Source: an uncultured Prevotellaceae bacterium (GTDB taxonomy: Bacteria > Bacteroidota > Bacteroidia > Bacteroidales > Muribaculaceae). From it: a DNA stretch of 45,010 bases. Made by a program: the position numbers and the translations under genes. Shown here piece by piece: positions 25,143 to 34,584 of this stretch. The DNA is taken from the NCBI GenBank assembly GCA_900320055.1, contig ONQS01000021.1, positions 1-45,010 of the forward strand, given 5' to 3'. Below the pieces are notes generated by a model that did no database searches, was not told the DNA's origin, and saw nothing but the letters and a program-made list of their open reading frames with translations. Each line of letters begins with the position of its first letter. Position 1 is the stretch's first letter.

Positions 25143-25150
25143 TACCTTTG
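25143..25150 (+). promoter_or_regulatory. -7 box of the Ntn hydrolase gene
   Basis: TACCTTTG on the plus strand lies 32 nt upstream of ATG 25183. Together with 25104-25133 it forms a compact divergent promoter pair. Confidence 0.65.
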
Positions 25151-25182
25151 TCACTACCAACATAACTAAAATCGCAACTGAT

Positions 25183-26331
25183 ATGAACAAAAGATTGCTG
25201 ATTGCCCTGATAGCCGTGATGGGTATGATAACGGTTGCCGATGCATGCACGTCGGCGATCGTGAGTGGCAGACTGACGGCTAACGGCCGACCGCTGATGT
25301 GGAAAAACCGCGACACCAATGACCTCAACAACCGCGTGGAACGCATCAAGGCCCACGACGGGCTGATGGAGTTTGTCGCCCTGTTCGACGCCCGCGACCT
25401 GCAGGACACTGCTGCCTGGATGGGGTTTAACGAGGCCGGGTTCGCCATTATGAACACGGCATCCTACAACCTGAACGGCAACGATGGCGTAAAGAATATG
25501 GACCGTGAGGGCGAACTCATGCGATACGCACTGGAACGCTGCAAGACGGTCGACGACTTCGAGGGATTGCTGAAGACCCTGCCTAAGCCCCTAGGAGTGG
25601 AAGCCAACTTCGGTGTGATTGATGCGTTGGGCAATGGAGCCTATTTCGAAACCGGCAATTTTAAGTATGTGAAATTTGATCTGGCAGACGCCACCAGCGG
25701 CATCCTTACCCGCACTAACTACTCATATAGCGGCACCAAAGACAAGGGTATGGGCTACGTGCGCGAAAAAAACGAAAAGACTCTGCTTGCACCGCACATT
25801 GCCGCTCAAGACATCACCCCCGCCGTGTTTACCGAGGATCTGTCCCGCACATTCTACAACTCACTCATCGGCAAGGACTATACCCGCAGCGGCGACAACT
25901 GGATTGTTGACCAGGACTTCATTCCGCGTCGCATATCTACCGCCAGCGTGGTTATCGAGGGCATCGTGCCTGGAGAGAATCCGCTGCTGACCACAATGTG
26001 GATCGCCCTGGGTTATCCCCCTTGTGCCGAAGTCTTCCCCTGCTGGATTGGCGAGAATGGAGTGCCCGACATCTTGACGGGAACCACTGCCGAAAACCAT
26101 TCGGTACAGTGCGATAAGGTGAACAAGCGCAAAGAGGATGTGTTCCCCGTAGTGAGAGGCAACGGCAAGCAATACCTGAACCTGTCCAAACTCTATAATA
26201 ATGAGGGAACAGGCTACTGCCAGACGCTGACCCTAAAAAATCGTCAAACCTATAAGCGCGGCTATGAGGAAATCGCTCGCCGCCGTGCAATATACAACAA
26301 AGCCAAGAAGGGCAAACAGAAGAACAAATAA
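25183..26331 (+). CDS. Exported Ntn hydrolase, choloylglycine hydrolase/acyltransferase-like
   Basis: The 382-residue precursor has a signal peptide (1-21, cut after ADA) that would leave Cys22 as the N-terminal nucleophile. The downstream CTSAIVSG and MWKNRDTND segments fit Ntn hydrolases of the choloylglycine hydrolase / penicillin acyltransferase (C45-like) superfamily, which cleave linear amide bonds. The -3 position of the cleavage site is Ala, not Leu, so a lipoprotein is less likely. The substrate cannot be told; bile-salt amides, N-acyl amino acids or peptides are possible. It has its own promoter, divergent from the thiamine operon, and the next gene starts 61 bp downstream. Confidence 0.8.
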   Translation: MNKRLLIALIAVMGMITVADACTSAIVSGRLTANGRPLMWKNRDTNDLNNRVERIKAHDGLMEFVALFDARDLQDTAAWMGFNEAGFAIMNTASYNLNGNDGVKNMDREGELMRYALERCKTVDDFEGLLKTLPKPLGVEANFGVIDALGNGAYFETGNFKYVKFDLADATSGILTRTNYSYSGTKDKGMGYVREKNEKTLLAPHIAAQDITPAVFTEDLSRTFYNSLIGKDYTRSGDNWIVDQDFIPRRISTASVVIEGIVPGENPLLTTMWIALGYPPCAEVFPCWIGENGVPDILTGTTAENHSVQCDKVNKRKEDVFPVVRGNGKQYLNLSKLYNNEGTGYCQTLTLKNRQTYKRGYEEIARRRAIYNKAKKGKQKNK

Positions 26332-26392
26332 GAGAGTCTGCCCCCCACATTCTGAAACGGGCGCAGCAACCTTCTCAAGCCCCAATCCGAAC

Positions 26393-26863
26393 ATGACCAT
26401 AGAGAACTGTAGCGTTACAGCAAGCACATATATGAGACGCCTAAGCGGCATCTTTCTGGCCGATAACTGGCTGTGGATGGTGCTGCCTGTGGCATTGTGC
26501 GGCGTGCTGGCCGTTTGGATCGATGTGCGTTTTGTCATCGTCGCACTGATGGTGCTCTTTGTCGTGCTGCCGATGCTGTTGGCTTTACTCTATTTCTACT
26601 ATGGCTTCTCGCCAGAGGCACGCTGGTCCATCATGGAAAAGAGAGCGACAATCGACCAGGCCGGCATTACACTCGACTTCACCGATGAGCGCATGAAAAA
26701 GCACGCCATCCTGCGGGACGACGTGCGATATATCATCGAAAAAAAAGATGTCTGGCTGATGATGTTGCGCGGCAAGCGCTACACCTGCTTCATGTTGCCG
26801 ACGTCAGTTATAGATCCAGACATCGCGCAACGCCTCAGGCAACTCGTCCCGCAGGCTCATTAA
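26393..26863 (+). CDS. Small membrane protein with PH-like C-terminal domain (YcxB-like)
   Basis: The 156-residue protein has two adjacent membrane helices (about 28-47 and 48-70), then a soluble C-terminal domain of about 80 residues with the TIDQAGITLDF, RDDVRYIIEKKDVWLMML pattern typical of YcxB/PH-like membrane proteins. The start at 26393 was chosen because the frame upstream has no recognisable domain. The 3' end overlaps the convergent gene ending at 26804 by 60 bp. The function is unknown. Confidence 0.7.
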   Translation: MTIENCSVTASTYMRRLSGIFLADNWLWMVLPVALCGVLAVWIDVRFVIVALMVLFVVLPMLLALLYFYYGFSPEARWSIMEKRATIDQAGITLDFTDERMKKHAILRDDVRYIIEKKDVWLMMLRGKRYTCFMLPTSVIDPDIAQRLRQLVPQAH

Positions 26864-27748
26864 CGCGCTGTAATCATCGCTACGGGCGATATAGACACAC
26901 ATCATCCCTTTGTAATCCAGTATTTTCATATCTGGCACCAGATGGGCATAATCCTGCTTAAAGGCATCAAGTTCCTGCTGGTTGCGCAGGGTGGCAATGA
27001 CCATGTAGTACTTGCCTGAAGTATTGCCCACGCGGGCAAATGCTGACTGACGACCAACCGCCTCGATGGCTTGGGGGACCACACCTTGCTGCACATCCAC
27101 TCCCAGATGCTGAGTCTGCGGAGCGGTCACCTTGGGCGCCATACTTGCCATGTCGTGACTTCGGTCAACAATCACGGGGGTCGAAAGTATCACGCCTAAG
27201 CCGATGAGTACAGCAACTGAAGCGGCAACACGAGTAGCACGACACGCAAACAGGTTACGACGCTCTGGCACGACAGTCTCGGGAGCCTCAGTAATGCTCT
27301 GCTGCGATTGATGCTCGCGTTCCAATGCCTCGACGGTGCTGATCTCCAGATCGGCTAATCCGAAGTACATGTCACACGCTCTGCTGCGTGCAAATGGCAC
27401 AAACTCGATATAACGGCCCGCATTACGCCTGAAGTAGCCTAGACGGCCCATCGAGACCTCACAATCCATCATCAACTGCTGACGGATAGCCGTCACACTA
27501 TCTGCAATGAAGCGCATCGCTTGATCGTAACTCAAGCCCTCACGGCGCATGATGGAATGAGCCAACAGACCATCGTTGTGATTGACGTTGGCGTTAAAGC
27601 CGATAGCACGGCGAGGTCGCGACATGACAGCCTGCTGCTCATCGTAACCGGCTGTGCTATAATGAGCGATGAAGGCGCCCCATGCAGGAATGGTCACACA
27701 ATCATAACGTGTAACCAGATATTCTATATGTTCAATTATCGAAAACAT
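26804..27748 (-). CDS. HU-like/SPOR-domain membrane protein
   Basis: The 314-residue protein has an N-terminal HU-like domain (about 1-95, with IPAWGAFIA and NANVNHNDGLLA), a linker, a membrane helix (about 178-198) and a C-terminal SPOR domain (about 245-314) expected to bind denuded peptidoglycan. Bacteroidetes carry this fusion, often near division genes; the DNA-binding role of the HU part is unproven. The start is ATG 27748, because the only upstream in-frame start is a TTG lying inside the promoter box. That leaves 5 nt between TTTG and ATG, so the mRNA may be leaderless. Confidence 0.8.
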   Translation of the reverse strand: MFSIIEHIEYLVTRYDCVTIPAWGAFIAHYSTAGYDEQQAVMSRPRRAIGFNANVNHNDGLLAHSIMRREGLSYDQAMRFIADSVTAIRQQLMMDCEVSMGRLGYFRRNAGRYIEFVPFARSRACDMYFGLADLEISTVEALEREHQSQQSITEAPETVVPERRNLFACRATRVAASVAVLIGLGVILSTPVIVDRSHDMASMAPKVTAPQTQHLGVDVQQGVVPQAIEAVGRQSAFARVGNTSGKYYMVIATLRNQQELDAFKQDYAHLVPDMKILDYKGMMCVYIARSDDYSALMSLRDELPEALRDVWIYN

Positions 27749-27753
27749 CAGAG

Positions 27754-27761
27754 CAAAGGTA
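27754..27761 (-). promoter_or_regulatory. -7 box immediately before the HU/SPOR gene
   Basis: TACCTTTG on the minus strand is followed by CTCTG and then ATG. The predicted transcription start falls at or next to the start codon. Confidence 0.55.
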
Positions 27762-27849
27762 CGCAATTCCGCAGCGACAGCAAAACATTTGGCCCAAAAA
27801 ACCGCTCAAAAAGTTATTAACAGCGCGCTGAGTGCATTGCAGCCGGCAG

Positions 27850-28434
27850 TCATTGGCGCTCAGGGAACAGCACACGATAAGCCTCCGCCTTCTTCTCAAG
27901 TGCCAACGGATAAGCCCGCGATGTCGAGGGCATGCGCCACAACGTGATGGCGTGAGTGCCAACTCTGCAAGCGAGAGGCCGACCTATGGGAGGCACATCG
28001 ACACTGGCTTGTGCCGCAACCACACCAGTCGCTTTCTCGCCCGTGGTAATGATCTGTGAAATCGTGGGATGGGTATCGAGTAGCGCCGACAAGTCGATTG
28101 GCTCGACAATTTCCAGAAACTTGTCGCTCGCATTATCCTTGAGGCGACGCACTGCCATGGCCGTATCCCATAAGGCGATGCCCTCATGATCGAGCAGGGA
28201 TTTGATTGCAGCCAGATCGTATCGACCCGAAGCGCTGTCCCACAGTGCCTCGCGGTCATTCATGAATAGGAGCCCCATGATTTTCCAGAAGTCGTTGGTC
28301 TTGTTAGGATAGAAAAATTCCATCGACCAACGGATGGGCTTAGGCGGGAACGTGCCCAGAAAAAGGTAACGTGCGCCATCTGGGATATAGGGAGGCCAAG
28401 GATGGCGTTCAATGGGTGGTCGCATATTGTTCAT
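27850..28434 (-). CDS. Uracil-DNA glycosylase superfamily protein
   Basis: The 194-residue protein begins with the YLFLGTFPP segment, equivalent to the glycosylase loop (LFLGxxPG) of the Mug/UDG superfamily, and has a central IALWDTAMAVRRLKDNASD region and a C-terminal LWRMPSTSRAYP segment that may be the second active-site loop. Such proteins excise deaminated bases, but several family members lack known substrates. TTTGCATC precedes the ATG directly, so this gene too may be leaderless; the box there is TTTCTTTG rather than TAnnTTTG. Confidence 0.75.
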   Translation of the reverse strand: MNNMRPPIERHPWPPYIPDGARYLFLGTFPPKPIRWSMEFFYPNKTNDFWKIMGLLFMNDREALWDSASGRYDLAAIKSLLDHEGIALWDTAMAVRRLKDNASDKFLEIVEPIDLSALLDTHPTISQIITTGEKATGVVAAQASVDVPPIGRPLACRVGTHAITLWRMPSTSRAYPLALEKKAEAYRVLFPERQ

Positions 28435-28510
28435 GATGCAAAGAAAATCAAAAAAACACGTTTTGTCGCATGTTTTTCCCGAAAAAAGTATCCACTATCG
28501 CATTTTTTAC

Positions 28511-28518
28511 TAACTTTG
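28511..28518 (+). promoter_or_regulatory. -7 box of the export lipoprotein gene
   Basis: TAACTTTG followed by CA lies 35 nt upstream of ATG 28554 and matches TAnnTTTG. No clear -33 TTTG is seen. Confidence 0.6.
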
Positions 28519-28553
28519 CAATTTAGAATAACAAACATTTAATTACAAAGCAA

Positions 28554-29375
28554 ATGAACATCAGAAACTTACTTTTACTCGCTGTTACATCTCTGCTGCT
28601 CTTCTCTTGCGGCACCACGGGAGATGAAGTAACCTATATGAGGAATATTGATCAAATCCCGGCAGCGGCTCTTGCTACGGTAACATCCCAAGCAGGCGAC
28701 TTCACCATCAAGCCTGGCGACATGTTGCAGATCAACGTTTCATCGACTAATGCTGACGCTGTGCGTCCATTCAATAAAATCCAGTATGTACCCACGCTTG
28801 GCACCAGCGGTAGTGCACTTACCACTATGGGAGATCATTCCACAGTGTTCTATCTGGTAGATGACAATGGCAACATCGACTTCCCCGTGTTGGGCAAGTT
28901 GCACATCAGCGGCATGACCAAGAAATCACTCGAGGACTATGTTGCCTCACTGATTTATCCGCGCTATCTGACTGAGAAGCCTGGTATTGAGTGCCGTATT
29001 CAGAACTTCCGCGTCTTCTGCATCGGCGACTTTAACCGTCCTGGTGTGATCAATGCCGAGAACGGTCGTCTCAACATCGTCGAGGCAATCGCCATGTCGG
29101 GCGACTTGACATTGCAAGGCCGTCGCGACAACATCATGCTCATCCGCACCGATGCCAACGGACAGCGCCAAGTGAAGCGCATCAACATGAATGACGCCAA
29201 CTTCATGACAATGCCTGAATTTGAGTTGCAACAGAACGACATCCTCTACGTTGAGCCCAACAAGTACAAGAAACGCTCTATCTGGAGTCTGCCTCCCGTC
29301 TACTCCGCTGGTGTGAGTGTGCTCGGCACCGCCATCTCACTGATTACCTTCATTACCGTATTGGCTAAGAAGTAA
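28554..29375 (+). CDS. Polysaccharide export lipoprotein (Wza/SLBB-like)
   Basis: The 273-residue lipoprotein has a lipobox LFSC with acylated Cys19, a polysaccharide-export domain (about 45-155, starting FTIKPGDMLQINV), an SLBB-like domain (about 160-235, including FCIGDFNRPGVI) and a C-terminal hydrophobic helix (about 248-270). This is the outer-membrane pore component for capsule or exopolysaccharide export. No Wzc-type co-polymerase or glycosyltransferase genes are next to it, so it is an orphan here. It has its own promoter and is followed by a terminator. Confidence 0.88.
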   Translation: MNIRNLLLLAVTSLLLFSCGTTGDEVTYMRNIDQIPAAALATVTSQAGDFTIKPGDMLQINVSSTNADAVRPFNKIQYVPTLGTSGSALTTMGDHSTVFYLVDDNGNIDFPVLGKLHISGMTKKSLEDYVASLIYPRYLTEKPGIECRIQNFRVFCIGDFNRPGVINAENGRLNIVEAIAMSGDLTLQGRRDNIMLIRTDANGQRQVKRINMNDANFMTMPEFELQQNDILYVEPNKYKKRSIWSLPPVYSAGVSVLGTAISLITFITVLAKK

Positions 29376-29401
29376 AATCACTCATTCATACATTATCAAT
29401 T

Positions 29402-29442
29402 ATGGCCTGTCACCTATGCGAAGGAGACGGGCCATTCTTCTT
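29402..29442 (+). terminator. Terminator after the export lipoprotein gene
   Basis: ATGGCCTGTC pairs with GACGGGCCAT (10 bp, one G-U) around a 14-nt loop, followed by TCTTCTTC. It lies 27 nt past the stop. Confidence 0.6.
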
Positions 29443-29480
29443 CACTCTGTAAAACTGCCATTTTGTCAGTTCTACGCAAG

Positions 29481-29495
29481 TGGCACAAGTGTTGA
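29481..29495 (+). promoter_or_regulatory. Possible sigma-54-like site upstream of clpB
   Basis: TGGCAC, 5 nt, then TTGA resembles the -24/-12 consensus TGGCAC-N5-TTGC, with one mismatch at the critical -12 C. It lies 60 nt before the clpB start. An AGGAG sequence precedes the ATG, one of the few Shine-Dalgarno sites in the window. Confidence 0.3.
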
Positions 29496-29555
29496 GAGAC
29501 CTATAGCGGTGCCAACAGGCATCCATGGCCTAAGCATGAAAGGAGAAACAACTAT

Positions 29556-32144
29556 ATGAATTTCAACAATTTTACAATCAAAGCACAAGAAGTCATCCAG
29601 AAAGCCGTGCAACTGACACGCGACAGTGGTAATCAGGCTGTCGAGCCTGAGCATCTCATGCGGGCAGTTATGGCCGAGGGTGATGCGGTGGTTAAGTTCA
29701 TCTTCCAGAAGTTGGACATCAACCCCGCCAATGTAGAACGCCCTCTTGAGGAGGCACTGCGCCGCTTGCCTCACGTGAGCGGAGGTGAGCCCTATCTGAG
29801 CAACGATGCCAGCAAAGTGCTTGACAAGGCCAACGACTTGGCCAGCAAGGGCGGTGACCAATATGTAACGATCGAGGCCATACTGATGGCTCTGTTCGAG
29901 GTCAAATCAGCAGTCTCGACAATCCTCAAGGATGCGGGAATGACCCGCGACGACCTCAAGGCCGCCATCGACGAGTTGCGCAAGGGCAAGAGCGCCACCT
30001 CGCAGAGTGCCGAGGAACAGTACAACGCCTTGAGCAAGTATGCCATCAATCTGAATGAGCGCGCACGCCAAGGCAAACTCGATCCCGTCATCGGCCGTGA
30101 CGACGAGATCAGGCGCGTGCTGCAAATCCTGAGCCGCCGCACCAAGAACAACCCCATCCTCATCGGTGAGCCCGGAACGGGAAAGACAGCGATTGTCGAG
30201 GGGCTAGCCCAGCGCATCGTGCGTGGCGACGTACCCGAGAATCTGAAGATGAAGCAAGTCTACTCGCTCGATATGGGAGCCCTCATCGCCGGAGCAAAGT
30301 ATCAAGGCGAATTTGAGGAGCGGCTCAAGTCGGTCATCAACGAGATCACTCAAGCCCAGGGCGAGATCATCCTCTTCATTGACGAGATCCATACGCTGGT
30401 GGGAGCAGGCAAGAGCAGCGGTGCGATGGATGCCGCCAACATCCTCAAGCCCGCCCTAGCCCGCGGCGACCTGCGCAGCATCGGTGCCACGACACTCGAC
30501 GAGTACCAGAAATACTTCGAGAAGGACAAAGCCCTCGAACGCCGCTTCCAGATCGTTATGGTCGACGAACCCGACGAGGAGAGCGCCATTGCCATCCTGC
30601 GAGGTCTGAAAGAGCGCTACGAGAATCACCACAAGGTGCGCATCAAGGATGATGCCATCATCGCCGCGGTGCAGTTGAGCCAACGCTACATCAGCGATCG
30701 TTTCCTGCCCGACAAGGCCATCGACCTTGTTGATGAAGCCGCTGCCAAACTGCGCATCGAGATGGACAGTGTGCCCCAAAGCCTGGACGAGATTTCACGC
30801 AAGATTTCACAACTCGAGATTGAGCGTGCCGCCATCAAGCGCGACGGAGACGAGGCACGCATCGCCGACCTGGACAAGCAGATTGCCGAACTCAAGGATC
30901 GCGAGAGTGACTATAACGCCAAGTGGAAAAGCGAGAAAGAACTCATCAACAAAATTCAGCAGAACAAGATCGACATCGAGCAACTCAACTTTGAGGCAGA
31001 GCGAGCCGAACGCAATGGCGACTACGGTCGCGTGGCAGAGATACGCTATTCGCTCATCAAGCAGAAGCAGGACGAGAACGCTCAGATTCAGGAGCGCCTG
31101 CGCAGCATGCAGGGCGACAAAGCGCTCATCAAGGAAGAAGTCGATAGCGACGACATTGCCGATGTTGTTTCCCGCTGGACAGGCATTCCCGTCACCAAGA
31201 TGCTCCAGAGCGAGAAGGAGAAGTTGCTGCACCTCGAGGAGGAACTGCACAAGCGCGTTGTGGGGCAGGACGATGCCATCACAGCCATCAGCGATGCCGT
31301 GCGCCGCAGCCGTGCCGGCCTGAACGACCCGCGCCGGCCTATCGGATCATTCATCTTCCTAGGCACCACCGGTGTGGGCAAGACCGAACTGGCCAAGGCG
31401 CTGGCCGACTACATGTTCAACGACGAGAACATGATGACGCGCATCGACATGAGCGAGTATCAGGAGAAGTTCTCCGTCACCAGGCTCATCGGTTCCCCTC
31501 CCGGCTATGTGGGTTATGACGAGGGTGGCCAGTTGACCGAAGCCGTCAGGCGCAAGCCCTATTCGGTAGTGCTGTTCGACGAAATCGAGAAGGCCAACCC
31601 CGATGTCTTCAATGTCTTGCTGCAAGTGCTCGACGACGGCCGCTTGACCGACAACAAGGGCCGCACCGTCAACTTCAAGAACACCATCATCATCATGACC
31701 AGCAACCTGGGATCAAGCCTGATTCGCGAGCGCTTCGAGCACCTGACCCGTGAGAACCGCGACCACGTCATCAGCCAGACCCGAGACGATGTGATGGAGA
31801 TGCTGAAGAAGACCATCCGCCCCGAGTTCCTCAACCGCATCGACGAGATCATCATGTTCACGCCGCTCGACGAGGAGCAAATCCGTCAGATCGTCACCTT
31901 GCAACTCTCGAGCGTCAAACGCATGCTGGCCAAGAACGGCATCACCCTTGAGGCCACCGATGCCGCCATCAACCTGCTGGCCAAGGCCGGTTATGACCCC
32001 GAGTTCGGAGCGCGTCCCGTCAAGCGAGCCATCCAGTCGATGGTGCTCAACCAGTTGAGCAAGGACATCATCGCCATGCGGGTCAACCGCGACCGCCCCA
32101 TCACCATCGATGCTGCTGGCGACCAACTCATCTTTAAGAATTGA
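29556..32144 (+). CDS. clpB: ClpB protein disaggregase
   Basis: The 862-residue Hsp100 chaperone has the double Clp N-domain (about 1-150), the first AAA module with Walker A GEPGTGKT (about 204-211) and [10 protein letters not shown], the coiled-coil middle domain (about 395-530), the second AAA module with Walker A GTTGVGKT (about 604-611) and a C-terminal oligomerisation domain. It lacks the ClpP-binding loop of ClpA/C, and it rescues aggregated proteins with DnaK. It has its own upstream region with a ribosome site, and a strong terminator follows. Confidence 0.97.
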   Translation: MNFNNFTIKAQEVIQKAVQLTRDSGNQAVEPEHLMRAVMAEGDAVVKFIFQKLDINPANVERPLEEALRRLPHVSGGEPYLSNDASKVLDKANDLASKGGDQYVTIEAILMALFEVKSAVSTILKDAGMTRDDLKAAIDELRKGKSATSQSAEEQYNALSKYAINLNERARQGKLDPVIGRDDEIRRVLQILSRRTKNNPILIGEPGTGKTAIVEGLAQRIVRGDVPENLKMKQVYSLDMGALIAGAKYQGEFEERLKSVINEITQAQGEIILFIDEIHTLVGAGKSSGAMDAANILKPALARGDLRSIGATTLDEYQKYFEKDKALERRFQIVMVDEPDEESAIAILRGLKERYENHHKVRIKDDAIIAAVQLSQRYISDRFLPDKAIDLVDEAAAKLRIEMDSVPQSLDEISRKISQLEIERAAIKRDGDEARIADLDKQIAELKDRESDYNAKWKSEKELINKIQQNKIDIEQLNFEAERAERNGDYGRVAEIRYSLIKQKQDENAQIQERLRSMQGDKALIKEEVDSDDIADVVSRWTGIPVTKMLQSEKEKLLHLEEELHKRVVGQDDAITAISDAVRRSRAGLNDPRRPIGSFIFLGTTGVGKTELAKALADYMFNDENMMTRIDMSEYQEKFSVTRLIGSPPGYVGYDEGGQLTEAVRRKPYSVVLFDEIEKANPDVFNVLLQVLDDGRLTDNKGRTVNFKNTIIIMTSNLGSSLIRERFEHLTRENRDHVISQTRDDVMEMLKKTIRPEFLNRIDEIIMFTPLDEEQIRQIVTLQLSSVKRMLAKNGITLEATDAAINLLAKAGYDPEFGARPVKRAIQSMVLNQLSKDIIAMRVNRDRPITIDAAGDQLIFKN

Positions 32145-32209
32145 TGCCATCGGCAACGGGCCGGAACGAGGCCACTCGCGGCAAGCAACGGCAGCATCCG
32201 TCCAGACCA

Positions 32210-32252
32210 AGCGTGGGCAGCAGTCACAGCGACTGTTGCCCACGCTCCTTTT
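32210..32252 (+). terminator. Terminator after clpB
   Basis: AGCGTGGGCAGCAGTC pairs with GACTGTTGCCCACGCT in a 16-bp stem (one G-U) around ACAGC, followed by CCTTTTC. It is a strong candidate intrinsic terminator, 66 nt after the stop. Confidence 0.8.
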
Positions 32253-32278
32253 CTGTATCGGCAGATGATATCTTTCAG

Positions 32279-32836
32279 TTAGAAGCCGAGGAAATCGGGA
32301 GTCATCTCGGACAGCGACAGACCCTTGAGGTCCTTGTCACTCAGGAGCATTTCGCCTCGGGGAATATGCCAGTCGATAGCCAACGCCGGATCGTCAAAAC
32401 GCAACGTCGCCTCGCTCTGTGGGGCATAAACGTTATCTACCTTGTACTGGAACTGGGCCACATCGCTCAGCACCGCAAAGCCGTGGGCAAAGCCACGCGG
32501 AATGAACATCTGGCGCCCGCTGTCGGCATCGAGCACCACGGCAACATGCCGGCCCCACGTGGGACTGTCCTTGCGCAGGTCCACGGCCACGTCCAGGACG
32601 GCACCGCGCGAGACGCGCACCAGTTTGGCCTGGCTCCACTCGCCACGCTGGAAGTGCAGCCCGCGCACCACCCCCTTGCTGGAGAACGACTCGTTATCCT
32701 GCACAAAGTCGATATGCCCTACCGTTGCGTCAAAATCAGCCTGCTTGAACACCTCGCTGAAGTATCCCCTCTTGTCGCCAAAGCGCTTAGGCTCAATCAC
32801 CCACACGCCCTTGATGTCCTGTTCCCAAAAGTTCAT
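32279..32836 (-). CDS. rfbC: dTDP-4-dehydrorhamnose 3,5-epimerase
   Basis: This enzyme epimerises dTDP-4-keto-6-deoxyglucose at C3 and C5 on the way to dTDP-L-rhamnose for surface polysaccharides. The 185-residue cupin has His61 in RGLHFQ, the IPRGFAHGF box (112-120) and Tyr131-Lys132 in FQYKVDN. No rfbA, rfbB or rfbD is in the window, so it is separated from its pathway genes. It faces away from the GlmU-like gene, sharing the intergenic region with it. Confidence 0.95.
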   Translation of the reverse strand: MNFWEQDIKGVWVIEPKRFGDKRGYFSEVFKQADFDATVGHIDFVQDNESFSSKGVVRGLHFQRGEWSQAKLVRVSRGAVLDVAVDLRKDSPTWGRHVAVVLDADSGRQMFIPRGFAHGFAVLSDVAQFQYKVDNVYAPQSEATLRFDDPALAIDWHIPRGEMLLSDKDLKGLSLSEMTPDFLGF

Positions 32837-32864
32837 GTCCTATTTTTTGCAGTTAAACAACTTG

Positions 32865-32872
32865 CAAAGTTA
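32865..32872 (-). promoter_or_regulatory. -7 box of rfbC
   Basis: TAACTTTG followed by CA on the minus strand, 28 nt before the rfbC start. It is one half of a divergent pair. Confidence 0.6.
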
Positions 32873-32915
32873 ACCATTTTTGGGCGCGAATACAATAATA
32901 TTCGAGAAAAACAAC

Positions 32916-32923
32916 TAATTTTG
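32916..32923 (+). promoter_or_regulatory. -7 box of the GlmU-like gene
   Basis: TAATTTTG on the plus strand, 27 nt before ATG 32951, consistent with TAnnTTTG. Confidence 0.55.
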
Positions 32924-32950
32924 TCACCCCGAAACCGAACTTTTGATGCG

Positions 32951-34150
32951 ATGAAGAAGACCGCACTACGCAATATCATCCTGTTTGACGACAACGAGGT
33001 ACGCCGACAACTCTTGCCGTTCACCTACACACGCCCCACCGCCATGCTGCGTGTGGGCATCACCACCATCGGCGAGAAGTGGCAAGCCATGCTCGGCGAG
33101 GCCAACTACAGTTACCTCACCGTGCCTTACCTGAAGAAGAAATTCCCGCTGCACGTGCGCCGCAGCAGCAACCTCATGGTGGCCGGCCACGTCATCCCCA
33201 CCCCGCAACTGGCCCAGCAAGTGCTCTCGCTGCAACTGGGCGAGGCCCTGATGGTGGGCGAGGAACTCATCGCCTTTAACGGCACGGCCCACGACTATGA
33301 TGCCCGTCACTATACGCACGTGCAGTTTGCCACCGACATTCCGCTCATCGTCAAGCATCTGTATGACATCTTCGAGTATAATGCCGTGGTGATGGCCCAA
33401 GACTTTGAGCGCCTCACCGCTGGTCGTGAATCCCAGCCCCTGTCGGCGAGCAATACCATCATCGGCGACCCCTCCCGCATCTTTGTCGAGCCCGATGCCT
33501 ACGTCGAGGGCGCCATGCTCAACACCCACGAGGGACCCATCTACATCGGCCCGCGCGTCGAGGTGATGGAAGGCGCCTGCATCCGCGGCGGCTTTGCCGC
33601 TTGCCACGACGCCAAGGTGCGCATCGGAGCCAAGGTCTACGGCGCCACCACCCTGGGTCCGCACTGCAAGATCGGCGGCGAGGTCGAGAACTCCGTCTTT
33701 ATCGGCTACAGCAACAAGGCCCACGAGGGCTTTCTCGGCGATGCCGTCATCGGCGAGTGGTGCAACATCGGCGGCGGCACCACGGCCAGCAACCTCAAGA
33801 ACGACTATGGCGAGATCAAACTCTGGAACTATGCCAGCAAGCGCTTTGAGCGCACCGGACTGCAGTTCTGCGGCCTGTTTATGGGCGACCATAGCAAGAT
33901 CGGCGTCAACGGCATGATCAACACAGCCACCGTCCTCGGCGTGGGCGTCAACATCCACGGATCAGGCTTCCCCCGCAACTTCGTCGCATCGTTCCAGGAA
34001 GGCAGCGCAGCCGCCGGCTTCAAGAACGTCCCCCTCGAGACCTTCTACACCATCGCCGAGCGTGTCATGGCCCGCCGCAACATCGCCCTGACCGACGTTG
34101 ACCGCGACATCTACAAAGCCATCTACAACATCAGCGACCGCTACAAGTAA
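32951..34150 (+). CDS. Bacteroidetes-type GlmU-like nucleotidyltransferase/acetyltransferase
   Basis: The 399-residue protein matches the Bacteroidetes variant of UDP-N-acetylglucosamine diphosphorylase/glucosamine-1-phosphate N-acetyltransferase. Its N-terminal half replaces the canonical pyrophosphorylase motif, and its C-terminal half has left-handed hexapeptide repeats (from about 170, including GPRVEVMEGACIRGG, IGAKVYGATTLGPHCKIGG and VFIGYSNKAHEGFLGDAVIG). It is predicted to make UDP-GlcNAc for peptidoglycan and lipid A. The start at 32951 was chosen from the promoter box and the first recognisable residues MKKTALRNIILFDDNE; the frame upstream only crosses rfbC and clpB sequence. Confidence 0.88.
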   Translation: MKKTALRNIILFDDNEVRRQLLPFTYTRPTAMLRVGITTIGEKWQAMLGEANYSYLTVPYLKKKFPLHVRRSSNLMVAGHVIPTPQLAQQVLSLQLGEALMVGEELIAFNGTAHDYDARHYTHVQFATDIPLIVKHLYDIFEYNAVVMAQDFERLTAGRESQPLSASNTIIGDPSRIFVEPDAYVEGAMLNTHEGPIYIGPRVEVMEGACIRGGFAACHDAKVRIGAKVYGATTLGPHCKIGGEVENSVFIGYSNKAHEGFLGDAVIGEWCNIGGGTTASNLKNDYGEIKLWNYASKRFERTGLQFCGLFMGDHSKIGVNGMINTATVLGVGVNIHGSGFPRNFVASFQEGSAAAGFKNVPLETFYTIAERVMARRNIALTDVDRDIYKAIYNISDRYK

Positions 34151-34180
34151 CTTCACACACCCATATTTTATCTATCACAA

Positions 34181-34205
34181 ATGGCTCCCTCAAGCAGGGG
34201 GCCAT
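34181..34205 (+). terminator. Hairpin after the GlmU-like gene
   Basis: ATGGCTCCC pairs with GGGGGCCAT (9 bp, one G-U), 30 nt past the stop. The downstream T-rich part (TATTGTC) is weak. Confidence 0.45.
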
Positions 34206-34584
34206 TATTGTCAAAAAGCAGCGAGACGTCCTCAAGGCGTTTTCGCATAATCCGCTAGATATCAGAGCCATTGGTTGAGCAACCACCATCCAACCAGGTG
34301 GTGCGGGAATGTTAACGAATCCTAAAACAATCATCTTCCCCTCCCCCCACGAAGCAAAGATAGCGACCACCACCCGCCCCCACCATACCCAAAAGCAACC
34401 ACCCATCAAAAAAAACAGCCACCCACCAAACGCCTGTCCCCCAACAGAACCAGAAAAAAAGTAAACCCACCGACTTAATCGCCCCCAACTCCGTCAACAC
34501 TTTCCAGGGATAGTTACTAGTTAATCGCTCTCAAATCTGTCAAGTATTTCTAGGGAAAGACAGTGACTTGTCACCACTGTTTGA

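Noticed and set aside
32141-32950. Upstream in-frame extension of the GlmU-like gene
   Set aside because: It crosses the clpB terminator, rfbC on the opposite strand and the divergent promoters; the family begins at 32951.
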